From Caryophanales bacterium UBA782 (GTDB taxonomy: Bacteria; Bacillota_I; Bacilli_A; RFN20; CAG-826): 5,600 nucleotides of DNA. Of this stretch, positions 1-5,600 are shown piece by piece (positions within the stretch are counted from its first letter, which is position 1; each line of letters starts with the position of its first letter). The notes under the pieces are model-generated. The model was not told where the DNA came from, made no database searches, and saw only the letters and a list, made by a program, of their open reading frames with translations. The stretch is from positions 12,798-18,397 of the forward strand of contig DBJG01000046.1 of NCBI GenBank assembly GCA_002296455.1, read 5' to 3'. Both the position numbers and the translations under genes were made by a program.

Positions 1-249
1 GGTTGTTTTAATGATACGAAGGATTCTCTTAACTTCTCTATAGCTATAAAAAACAGGGACCGGTGATGTCACAAAGTCGATCAAAGAATGAAACTTTGAA
101 CGATTGAAATCGCTAAAAACGTTTGCCTGTTCAACGTCATACAATTCTTCAAGGACTTTTAAGTGAGAAGATTCTCCGCCGCTTCCGCCGTTATGAACCT
201 TATTCAAATCAAGCTCGTTTATATATAAAACTTTTATTTTTTTAGGCAT
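1..249 (-). CDS. Probable glycosyltransferase, N-terminal fragment (runs off the left edge)
   Basis: An open frame begins with ATG at 249-247 and stays open for 83 codons to base 1, where the window ends, so only the N-terminus is seen. The protein opens with a basic start and a hydrophobic strand (MPKKIKVLYINEL, residues 1-13). A glycine-rich turn follows, NGGSGGESSHL (about residues 24-34), and then a helix (KVLEEL). A first beta strand followed by a Gly-rich loop and a helix is the usual beginning of GT-B glycosyltransferases of the GT4 type, where the loop contacts the sugar nucleotide. That family placement is inference from the fold pattern and the neighbours; the diagnostic C-terminal half (EX7E) is missing. 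The start overlaps the end of the wzy gene by 16 bases, suggesting coupled translation. Upstream there is only a GAGA stretch about 9-12 bases from the ATG. Confidence 0.6.
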   Translation of the reverse strand, partial: MPKKIKVLYINELDLNKVHNGGSGGESSHLKVLEELYDVEQANVFSDFNRSKFHSLIDFVTSPVPVFYSYREVKRILRIIKTT

Positions 250-1610
250 AGTAGTGTCTCGATATGTTCGCTTTCGTTCTCTTTTTCGTGAAGAGAGTAT
301 ATAACCTTTACAGAAGTGATTCTATTTTCATATTGAAATGTACCAAAGAAAATAGAGAAAGGTGCAATAGTTGTATACGCAGTCAGTTGTTCCGAAATAA
401 AGCCTGTCGCAAAAAATACAACGGCTGACAAAATAACAGTAATCAAAATAGGCCTGTCAACAAAAAGGCGTTGATTCCCATACACTTTGGTTGTCGCCAA
501 CAAGCTCATTAGATAGATGCATACAAACAGCAACATGCCTATGCCACCCGTTTGACCTAGCAATGTAATATAAGTGCTTTCGGTCCCAACATTTGAGTAA
601 ATCCCGAAAGAACCATACCCAGCCCCAAAAAATGATACTTGAGACAACGAATCGGTAACTTGTCTTATGTGTTCTATCGTAGATCCGTCATAAATATAGC
701 TAATGATTTTCTCTCCAAACAGAGCTGCTCCAATAATTACGGCAAAAACAAAAAGCGCAACAATTCCAGCCCTATATTTTGGTCGAAAAGCAAAGAGCAT
801 TATGGGCAACAAAAAAAGAACAGGTATGATTATTCCCCTAGTAAATGTCAAAATCAAAGCGGAAAAATCAATGACAAAGACAAAGAGGTAGAGGGCCTTT
901 CTGCCCTTATTTAAGAGCAAAGAGCAAAAAGAGAAAAGAACACTCATTAAAAGACCATACCCAGACGTTAATGGCGTGCCCCAAAAGCCAACGAGTCTCT
1001 TTTGCGAGAAAAACTCATTTCCATATTGGCCATAGAAATTACCAGGCAAGCCATTAATTAAAACATTGTTTTTAATATCTTCAAGATAATGGCCAAAGCC
1101 GATTGTATCAGTCCAAAAGGTGATTGTTCCAAACATTCGATCTAAAAAGAAATCAAGCAAGCCGAATAAAGCAACGAAGGTAATAAATTTCAAACAGTAC
1201 CACTTAAAAAAATTTGCCATAGATTGACGGTTCGCGCCCATACCAATAAGTATCATTCCCGGCAATAAAACAGAGGCTCTGACAGAGGCGATGATGTTAA
1301 CCAAAGACGCATCGGAGCCAACGAGAAAGGTGAACGACAAAACCACAAAGCAAAAAGCGAAATAAATGGTCAGCAATCGATACAATGGGGAGTTAGTTTT
1401 CCTGCGAAATAGAAAAGAAATAGTCATTAAAAGTAAAAAGGCGACGTCTTTAGCATGAAAAAGAATTTTTATAAAGGCGACGTTAGGAATGAACTTATAT
1501 AAAATCGCTAAAACAAAATCTTGAAAAACAAGCCATATAATCAGTGCTTGAACCCCAAGCGTATAGCAGTCCCTTTTGTTACTCTTATAATTAAGACAAT
1601 TTGATAACAT
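234..1610 (-). CDS. wzy: Wzy-like O-antigen/polysaccharide polymerase, polytopic membrane protein
   Basis: This 458-residue protein is almost entirely hydrophobic, with about 11-12 predicted membrane segments (roughly residues 18-40, 54-68, 77-96, 102-125, 138-157, 216-234, 238-255, 259-275, 280-298, 350-371, 386-424). Two larger hydrophilic loops stand out, at about 158-215 and 299-347. The segment LTFTRGIIIPVL (254-265) matches the Arg-containing signature near a membrane boundary in Wzy/WaaL proteins. GAGYGSFG (329-336) and ESTYITLLGQTGGIGMLLF (344-362) match the late conserved region of the family. Such proteins join lipid-linked repeat units on the outer face of the inner membrane. The fold does not separate a polymerase (Wzy) from a ligase (WaaL), but the position among glycosyltransferases favours Wzy. 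The ATG at 1610 overlaps the upstream gene by 20 bases; the leader has only AAAAAGAA and no clear SD. The hydrophilic tail (about 438-458) is rich in Glu and Lys. Confidence 0.85.
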   Translation of the reverse strand: MLSNCLNYKSNKRDCYTLGVQALIIWLVFQDFVLAILYKFIPNVAFIKILFHAKDVAFLLLMTISFLFRRKTNSPLYRLLTIYFAFCFVVLSFTFLVGSDASLVNIIASVRASVLLPGMILIGMGANRQSMANFFKWYCLKFITFVALFGLLDFFLDRMFGTITFWTDTIGFGHYLEDIKNNVLINGLPGNFYGQYGNEFFSQKRLVGFWGTPLTSGYGLLMSVLFSFCSLLLNKGRKALYLFVFVIDFSALILTFTRGIIIPVLFLLPIMLFAFRPKYRAGIVALFVFAVIIGAALFGEKIISYIYDGSTIEHIRQVTDSLSQVSFFGAGYGSFGIYSNVGTESTYITLLGQTGGIGMLLFVCIYLMSLLATTKVYGNQRLFVDRPILITVILSAVVFFATGFISEQLTAYTTIAPFSIFFGTFQYENRITSVKVIYSLHEKENESEHIETLLCLKK

Positions 1611-2697
1611 CTAAAATTCTTTTTGCGCTCAATTTCCACGTATAAATTTGGAATTTTTTTCTTGTTTGTTGAAGAAGTTCATCCTTCTGCTGGCTTCCCA
1701 AAGATAGGATAGACTTTAGTTTAACATAGAAATCCGCTTTGTCGTTCAGTTTAAAGAAATATGGATAGTCATCACTCAATATTTCTATTGAGGTCGGTAT
1801 GTCAGAACATAAAGGCAAGCTATTAAGAATGGTCGCTTCTATTACGGGGATTCCAAATCCTTCATAAATTGAAGGAAAGACGAAACAATCGGAATGAGAA
1901 TAAATATATGGCAAAGACTTATCATCGACAAACCCCAAGAAGTGGAGCTTTTCTTTCGTATCAAAGCCGATTTTGCTCAGCAATTTTTCTGTTTTCCAGC
2001 CCTTCCGCCCTACAATAACTAAATCAGGAATTGAATCGTCTTTTTTCCATATGGTACCCATTTGTTCGATAAGCCATCGAAAATTTTTTCTTGGCTCGAT
2101 AGTGGATAAACACAAAAGATAATGAGCGGGGACATCTTTTTTTATCTTTGAATCGACACTTTGAATGGAGGGCTTGATGTCACACCCGTTATAAGTGACA
2201 AGTATGTCATCGACATTTCTTTTTAACAAATGGTGGATTCTTTCCCTAGAAAAATTTGAAACGGTAAATATTTTTTCAGATCTTTTTGCAGCGTACCGAT
2301 AGCCAAGTTTAAAAAACACACGGCTTTTAAATGTCATTGTTTTTGGAACGTCAAACACGACCATATCATGAATTGTGGTATAGACTTTTATGTCTTTTCT
2401 TAAGCGTGATAAAAAACTGGGAGGAAAAGCAAAAAACAACGCCGCATCAGGCTTACTGCCGTTTATGAACTTAGGAAGAGAAAACAGCAAAATTTTAACT
2501 CGATTCCCTCTTAAAATAGCCGTTTTCACATTTGGCTGGGCCAATTCTCCCGGTTTGAAAAACTTAATTTTGTTTTTAAAAATCAACAAAAAGTTTATAG
2601 ACTGGTCCTTAATTAATTCTTTCGTAATGCAAAGAGTGTATCGTTCAATTCCAGAAAAATTGTCGTCTAGAGAAGTTAAATCAATTGCAACATTCAT
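1591..2697 (-). CDS. GT4-family glycosyltransferase (glycosyl transferase group 1)
   Basis: A retaining GT-B glycosyltransferase of 368 residues, expected at the cytoplasmic membrane face, adding one sugar to the repeat unit. The N-terminal domain opens with MNVAIDLTSLDDNFSGIERY, where the Gly-Ile-Glu turn (16-18) is the usual acceptor/nucleotide loop. It continues with TTIHDMVVFDVP (107-118), TVSNFSRERI (145-154) and YNGCD (169-173). The C-terminal domain has the linker strand LCLSTIEPRKNF (195-206; R203 and K204 are the expected diphosphate contacts), LVIVGRKGW (226-234), LHFLGFVDD (251-259) and FPSIYEGFGIPVIEA (274-288). The last gives EX7E with E279 and E287. The nearest family types are GDP-mannose or similar mannosyltransferases, but donor and acceptor cannot be read from sequence. 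I chose the ATG at 2697 because it places the first strand directly at the N-terminus; an in-frame ATG at 2709 would add four residues (MGHK). With the chosen start it overlaps the upstream gene by 17 bases. Confidence 0.9.
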   Translation of the reverse strand: MNVAIDLTSLDDNFSGIERYTLCITKELIKDQSINFLLIFKNKIKFFKPGELAQPNVKTAILRGNRVKILLFSLPKFINGSKPDAALFFAFPPSFLSRLRKDIKVYTTIHDMVVFDVPKTMTFKSRVFFKLGYRYAAKRSEKIFTVSNFSRERIHHLLKRNVDDILVTYNGCDIKPSIQSVDSKIKKDVPAHYLLCLSTIEPRKNFRWLIEQMGTIWKKDDSIPDLVIVGRKGWKTEKLLSKIGFDTKEKLHFLGFVDDKSLPYIYSHSDCFVFPSIYEGFGIPVIEATILNSLPLCSDIPTSIEILSDDYPYFFKLNDKADFYVKLKSILSLGSQQKDELLQQTRKKFQIYTWKLSAKRILDVIKLS

Positions 2698-3478
2698 TTT
2701 GTGTCCCATCTTGTCTCAACCGCAATATCTTTTTCTTGTTAAAAACAATTAATAAGAGCATTTTTACCAAAAACCAAAAATCAAGCCAATACCGTTTAAA
2801 AAGGCGCCGAAAGTCTTTAAGCAAGCGAAAAAGCCATTCAAATCCAATTTTGCTCATCCACTTGGGAGCTCTTTGAACCGAACCAGCAAGGAAATCTATG
2901 GTGGCGCCGACATTAAAATAAAGTCCTGGGCCGAAGTAATCATAATTGCTAAAGAAAAATTGCTCCGTCTTCGGAAAGCCGGTACATAAAAGGATTATGT
3001 TCGCCTTAGAATCGTTTATTTGTTGAATATAACGAAGAGAGACTTCTTTGTCTTTTTCAAAACCAAATTCAGGGCACAAAACAGAAACCACACGAACGTT
3101 TGGATATTGTTTTTCTATATTCGTTTTTGCTCTATCGCCAACGCCTGGTTTACCACCAAACAAAGCAACAGTTAGTTCTTTTTTATTGGCAAGTTCTAAA
3201 ACCATCGGAGTCAGATCTGAGCCAGAAATCTTATATTTGAATTTGCTTTTCCGAGTAATCTTCGCTAGCCATAAAACCGGGACGCCGTCGATTACTGAAT
3301 AGTCTGCAGAATTAATAGATTGACGAATAAAAGAATCCCTATACGCGACCCGAAGTCCATCGAGATTTGGAGTTTCGGTAATAATTTTTTTATTGTCAGC
3401 AATATCTTGTTCGTAGTGCTTTAAAAGTTCATCTGGAGAGAAGCTGTCAAATTTTAGAAAAGTTATATAGTCCTTCAT
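2681..3478 (-). CDS. WecG/TagA/CpsF-family glycosyltransferase (GT26)
   Basis: A 265-residue protein with the full GT26 pattern. It has TPN at 36-38, YSVIDGVPVLW at 60-70 (D64 corresponds to the proposed catalytic Asp of TagA), SGSDLTPMVLEL at 85-96, LFGGKPGV at 106-113 and GFPKTEQF at 167-174. The C-terminal block runs NVGATIDFLAGSVQRAPKWM (189-208) and then GFEWLFRLLKDFRRLFKRYW (212-231). Known members transfer ManNAc or ManNAcA from UDP to a polyprenyl-diphosphate-linked GlcNAc (TagA, WecG), so this enzyme probably adds the second sugar of the repeat unit; the actual sugar is unknown. A hydrophobic stretch at about 231-246, followed by lysines, could attach it to the membrane. The ATG at 3478 is the first usable start, since an in-frame TAG lies 9 bases upstream. 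No SD is visible; AAGGA lies 24 bases from the ATG, too far. A 53-base gap separates it from the manC-like gene. Confidence 0.92.
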   Translation of the reverse strand: MKDYITFLKFDSFSPDELLKHYEQDIADNKKIITETPNLDGLRVAYRDSFIRQSINSADYSVIDGVPVLWLAKITRKSKFKYKISGSDLTPMVLELANKKELTVALFGGKPGVGDRAKTNIEKQYPNVRVVSVLCPEFGFEKDKEVSLRYIQQINDSKANIILLCTGFPKTEQFFFSNYDYFGPGLYFNVGATIDFLAGSVQRAPKWMSKIGFEWLFRLLKDFRRLFKRYWLDFWFLVKMLLLIVFNKKKILRLRQDGTQNECCN

Positions 3479-3531
3479 GATATACTAATGTCAAATTCTT
3501 AATCCTTAGCTCGGCAATGAGGCTTATGGTA
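3479..3531 (-). other. 53-base gap between the manC-like gene and the GT26 gene
   Basis: This is the second-largest gap in the window and marks the boundary between the sugar-activation genes and the overlapping assembly genes. On the minus strand it contains AAGGATTAAG and TTGACATTAGTATATC just before the GT26 ATG. TTGACA resembles a -35 box but sits only about 10 bases before the start codon, with no room for a -10 box. An imperfect short hairpin (CTC/GAG plus flanking pairs, with a bulge) is possible, but it is weak and has no U-tract. I see no convincing promoter or terminator, so read-through from the upstream genes is the simplest reading. Confidence 0.35.
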
Positions 3532-4521
3532 TCAATTATAGCCGTTCTCCTCCAATATTTTTTTAATTTGGTCTGGCTTTGCTTTTGAAGCCACATACAC
3601 ACCATCTTTTGACACAGCCACAATCGCGTCAGAAAGCCCGTTTACAACAACCATAGTATCGGTTTCGTTTACAAGTTTAACGTTGCTGCAGTTATTTAGA
3701 ACGCCTTTCCCGAACACGGGTCCCTCCATGAACTCCGTAAAAGCATTCCAACTGCCTAAATCCTCCCAACGGCCATTGAATCTCATCACGCGAATACTGG
3801 GTTCGTGCTCCACCACAGCGTAATCAACGCTTATCTTTGTAGCGGTTTCATAGTGGGCATAAAAAGATTGATAATCTGTAAAATTCAGTAGTTCTTTCGC
3901 TCGATTGAGCATATACCCAATCTTGAATCCAAAAATACCCGCATTCCACAAGGCACCTTGCTCAATATACTTTTTTGCTATCTCAGTATCTGGTTTTTCT
4001 GCAAAACGGAGAACCTCACTTATGGGCTGGTTGTCTTTAGGAATGATATAGCCATATTTCGAGGCGGGCTCCGTTGGCTCAATCCCAATAAGAGAAAGAT
4101 TCGATTCATTGTCACTAACAATAGAGTCAAGTCTCTTGAGCGCTTCAAAATAATCGTCGTTTACATAGGGATCGACTGGGCAAACAATCACATTTTCATT
4201 TTCGTTTACGTGCATCACGTCACGCGAATAAGCGACCGCTAAAACAATCGCGGGGAACGTGTCCCTTCTCGCTGGCTCGACAGAAATATGGATATCTTCG
4301 CCAAGTTGTTCCTTTAAAAGAGGAATTTGTGTTTCCCCTGCCGCAATTAAAACATTTGCGTCGGAGTCAATGCGCTTGATGGAATGATACATCCTTTGCA
4401 CCATAGATTCATAAGCGCCCTGTTTGTTCTTAAAGAAAGGAATAAACTGTTTCGACCGAACGTCGTTGGAAAGAGGCCATAGCCTTTTCCCCGATCCACC
4501 TGATAGCAAGATAATATTCAT
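3532..4521 (-). CDS. manC: ManC-like sugar-1-phosphate guanylyltransferase (mannose-1-phosphate or possibly heptose-1-phosphate)
   Basis: A 329-residue nucleotidyltransferase of the mannose-1-phosphate guanylyltransferase type, expected to form GDP-sugar from GTP and a sugar 1-phosphate in the cytoplasm. The N-terminal motif LSGGSGKRLWPLS (6-18) is the GTP-binding signature. RSKQF (22-26) stands where PKQF is usual, VEPARRDTFPAI (81-92) where EPxxRNTAPAI is usual, and CPVDPYV (114-120) where PADHxI is usual. Downstream are KYGYI (155-159), FAEKPD (173-178), LWNAGIFGFK (191-200), SVDYAVVEH (231-239) and RWEDLGSW (251-258), all typical. The C-terminal phosphomannose isomerase (cupin) domain of bifunctional ManC is absent; only a short tail (about 270-329) remains. 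The ATG at 4521 begins right at the first strand. A TTG-initiated extension to 4563 adds 14 non-family residues and overlaps gmhA, so I reject it. It lies 5 bases after gmhA, suggesting one transcript. The substrate is uncertain. Confidence 0.85.
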   Translation of the reverse strand: MNIILLSGGSGKRLWPLSNDVRSKQFIPFFKNKQGAYESMVQRMYHSIKRIDSDANVLIAAGETQIPLLKEQLGEDIHISVEPARRDTFPAIVLAVAYSRDVMHVNENENVIVCPVDPYVNDDYFEALKRLDSIVSDNESNLSLIGIEPTEPASKYGYIIPKDNQPISEVLRFAEKPDTEIAKKYIEQGALWNAGIFGFKIGYMLNRAKELLNFTDYQSFYAHYETATKISVDYAVVEHEPSIRVMRFNGRWEDLGSWNAFTEFMEGPVFGKGVLNNCSNVKLVNETDTMVVVNGLSDAIVAVSKDGVYVASKAKPDQIKKILEENGYN

Positions 4522-4526
4522 ACTTT

Positions 4527-5177
4527 CTAAAAAAATCTCTCTTCTAGCATTAGACACAAACAATGATAAATTGGCAGATGGAGCTCTTGAACCATAAATG
4601 TTTCATCCGCCGGTGCTTTGATTGTGACATCCGCGATATTGGCAAGCTCGCCACCGCTTTCCCCGGTTAAAGCAATAACTTTAAGACCTTTAGCTTTTGC
4701 TGTGACAGCTGCATACAGCAAATTTTTAGAATTACCAGATGTTGAAATCCCTAAAAAGACATCACCCTCATTGCCATACACATTAACTTGTTGCGCGAAC
4801 ATTAACAATCCGCCATCGGGTACATCGTTAACGAAAGCGGTGTTTAGAGCTTGATGGTCGCTGAGCGCGATACACGGAAGACCACCTTGAAGGTGTTTTG
4901 ATAATTCTTTTCCACGGATTGGTTCGATTGATACTAGTTTATTTGCAAAATTTTCAGAAACCGGTCTTTTTTTCTTGAACCCCTTCATCAATTCTCCAGC
5001 GATATGTTCGCTGTCGGCGCAGCTTCCTCCGTTGCCAGCAATCAATAACTTGTGATTGGATGAAAAACATTCTTCAAGGATATGAAAAGCGTCAAGAATT
5101 TGATGCTTGCACGTATTTAAAGATTGATATCTTTCGATTAACTGCTCGGCACTATAATGGTAGTTCTCGTTTTCCAT
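4527..5177 (-). CDS. gmhA: GmhA-like phosphoheptose isomerase (SIS domain)
   Basis: A 216-residue single SIS-domain protein. GmhA converts sedoheptulose 7-phosphate to D-glycero-D-manno-heptose 7-phosphate, the first step of NDP-heptose synthesis, in the cytoplasm. IAGNGGSCADSEHIAGELMKG (from residue 46) is the phosphate-binding and active-site block. GISTSGNSKN (143-152) is the second phosphate loop, and VQELHLPIYH (196-205) is the C-terminal active-site helix. H58, E62, Q197 and H205 have the spacing of the zinc ligands and catalytic Glu/His described for GmhA (H61, E65, Q172, H180). A segment between the first block and the LPCIAL strand (about 67-99) is longer than in classical GmhA of about 192 residues. 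I chose ATG at 5177; a TTG at 5234 would add 19 basic, non-family residues. The gene follows the kinase after 60 bases and precedes the manC-like gene by 5. Other phosphosugar isomerase activities are possible, but the kinase neighbour supports heptose. Confidence 0.88.
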   Translation of the reverse strand: MENENYHYSAEQLIERYQSLNTCKHQILDAFHILEECFSSNHKLLIAGNGGSCADSEHIAGELMKGFKKKRPVSENFANKLVSIEPIRGKELSKHLQGGLPCIALSDHQALNTAFVNDVPDGGLLMFAQQVNVYGNEGDVFLGISTSGNSKNLLYAAVTAKAKGLKVIALTGESGGELANIADVTIKAPADETFMVQELHLPIYHCLCLMLEERFF

Positions 5178-5199
5178 AGTTATAATCGTTCTCGTTTTC
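5163..5199 (-). repeat. 12-bp direct repeat flanking the gmhA start codon
   Basis: On the minus strand the sequence GAAAACGAGAAC occurs twice without mismatch, at 5199-5188 and at 5174-5163, 25 bases apart start to start. The first copy ends 10 bases before the gmhA ATG. The second begins at codon 2 and encodes Glu-Asn-Glu-Asn (residues 2-5). The leader has no standard SD, and the GAG of the first copy is about 13 bases from the ATG, longer than ideal. The repeat could be a binding site, a purine-rich translation enhancer or a local duplication. The sequence alone does not decide. Confidence 0.5.
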
Positions 5200-5237
5200 T
5201 GAAAAATGGACCTTTTTCGCAAATGAAAGCACAAAAA

Positions 5238-5600
5238 TTATTTCTCTTTCGTCGTTTCAATGTCAAACACTTCGGGGGAATAATAAATGACGTTGGTTCC
5301 CTGCTTTTCGAAACTGAATGGGACTTCCATCAAAGTAGATAAGGCTTTTCTAACGGCCTCTCGCTTATCTTCTTGAACGTAAAACAAAAGAAAACCGCCA
5401 CCGCCTGCACCAAGTAGTTTTCCGCCAAGAGCTCCCGCGTCAATAGCTTTATTGTAAAAATCATCAATTTTGTTGGAAGAAATAGAGCCTCCAGTCTGTT
5501 TTTTTAGTTTCCAAGTGGTGTCAAGAAGGCGACCAAAATCGTCTAGGTCTTTGCCATCGTTTTCTAAAACTTCTTCTGCTTCATCGACAAGGGAAAGCAT
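5238..5600 (-). CDS. hddA: GHMP kinase, probable D-glycero-D-manno-heptose-7-phosphate kinase, C-terminal fragment
   Basis: Only the last 120 residues are present; the ATG at 5600-5598 is an internal codon at the window edge and not a supported start. HddA phosphorylates C1 of D-glycero-D-manno-heptose 7-phosphate with ATP to give the alpha 1,7-bisphosphate. The fragment has the family's C-terminal region: DDFGRLLDTTWKLKKQTGG (fragment residues 20-38), a helix of the form IDDFYNKAIDAGALG (45-59), and GGKLLGAGGGGFLLFY (59-74). The last is GHMP kinase motif 3, whose glycine-rich loop helps hold the ATP phosphates. Full-length relatives are about 320-350 residues, so roughly two thirds lie beyond 5600. 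The phosphoheptose isomerase directly downstream favours heptose over related substrates such as fucose or galactose, but the substrate-binding N-terminal part is not visible. The gene ends with TAA 60 bases before gmhA. Confidence 0.85.
   Translation of the reverse strand: MLSLVDEAEEVLENDGKDLDDFGRLLDTTWKLKKQTGGSISSNKIDDFYNKAIDAGALGGKLLGAGGGGFLLFYVQEDKREAVRKALSTLMEVPFSFEKQGTNVIYYSPEVFDIETTKEK

Noticed and set aside
639..914. Plus-strand open frames within wzy
   Set aside because: They are antisense to a well-supported membrane protein; the Lys- and Asn-rich products reflect the complement of hydrophobic codons.
2390..2752. Plus-strand open frame of about 120 codons
   Set aside because: It is antisense to the GT4 and GT26 genes, has no recognisable motif or leader, and is explained by the composition of the real genes.
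3490..3530. Possible hairpin in the gap between the manC-like gene and the GT26 gene
   Set aside because: The stem is short, bulged and mismatched and has no following U-tract on the transcribed strand, so it is not a credible terminator.
3958..4242. Plus-strand open frame of about 94 codons
   Set aside because: It lies wholly inside the manC-like gene on the opposite strand and shows no family motif.
4522..4563. N-terminal extension of the manC-like gene starting at TTG 4563
   Set aside because: It adds 14 residues ahead of a perfect family start at ATG 4521, uses a TTG codon and would overlap the end of gmhA.
5178..5234. N-terminal extension of gmhA starting at TTG 5234
   Set aside because: It adds 19 basic residues that do not resemble the family, while ATG 5177 gives a normal N-terminus.
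5178..5237. Possible promoter in the 60-base gap before gmhA (TTGCGA and TATAAC)
   Set aside because: The two elements are about 32 bases apart, far from the usual 16-18, and TATAAC lies almost on the start codon.
1..5600. CRISPR arrays, tRNA or rRNA genes, insertion sequences
   Set aside because: Coding sequence fills nearly the whole window, no regularly spaced repeats or transposase motifs are present, and the gaps are too short for structured RNA genes.

Overview
The window is a stretch of a bacterial surface-polysaccharide (O-antigen, capsule or similar glycan) locus. All seven genes lie on the minus strand, so transcription runs from the right end (5600) to the left end (1), and both ends cut a gene. 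Base composition is AT-rich (my hand counts give about 42% GC in the gmhA/manC part and about 37% in the glycosyltransferase/wzy part). None of the six visible start codons has a clear Shine-Dalgarno sequence. This fits a bacterium with weak SD use, and the protein variants look like those of anaerobic, gut- or rumen-type lineages, but the sequence does not let me name a phylum. A Wzy-type polymerase makes a lipid-carrier-linked, Wzy-dependent polysaccharide likely.

Right part (5600 to about 3532): an activated-sugar module. It begins with the C-terminal third of a GHMP-family kinase resembling D-glycero-D-manno-heptose-7-phosphate kinase (HddA). Next come a GmhA-type SIS-domain phosphoheptose isomerase with all four expected metal/catalytic ligands, and a ManC-like sugar-1-phosphate guanylyltransferase with several altered signature residues. 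Together the first two point to a heptose 1,7-bisphosphate branch leading to an NDP-heptose. The phosphatase (GmhB) and a canonical HddC are not in the window, so they may lie to the right of 5600 or elsewhere.

Left part (3478 to 1): an assembly module. It holds a WecG/TagA/CpsF-family (GT26) glycosyltransferase with a hydrophobic C-terminal tail, a GT4-family glycosyltransferase with the EX7E motif, a polytopic Wzy-like polymerase, and the N-terminal 83 residues of a further probable GT-B glycosyltransferase. These four genes overlap one another by 16 to 20 bases (17 if the preferred GT4 start is right), which suggests translational coupling.

The expected working order is as follows. The sugar nucleotides are made by the right-hand enzymes. 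The GT26 enzyme probably adds an early sugar to a polyprenyl-linked primer, the GT4 and partial glycosyltransferases extend the repeat unit, and Wzy polymerises the units after flipping. No flippase, initiating transferase or chain-length regulator is visible here. I see no RNA genes, mobile elements, CRISPR array, promoter or terminator. No gap exceeds 60 bases. The items most worth checking are the divergent ManC-like enzyme beside heptose genes and a 12-bp direct repeat that straddles the gmhA start codon.
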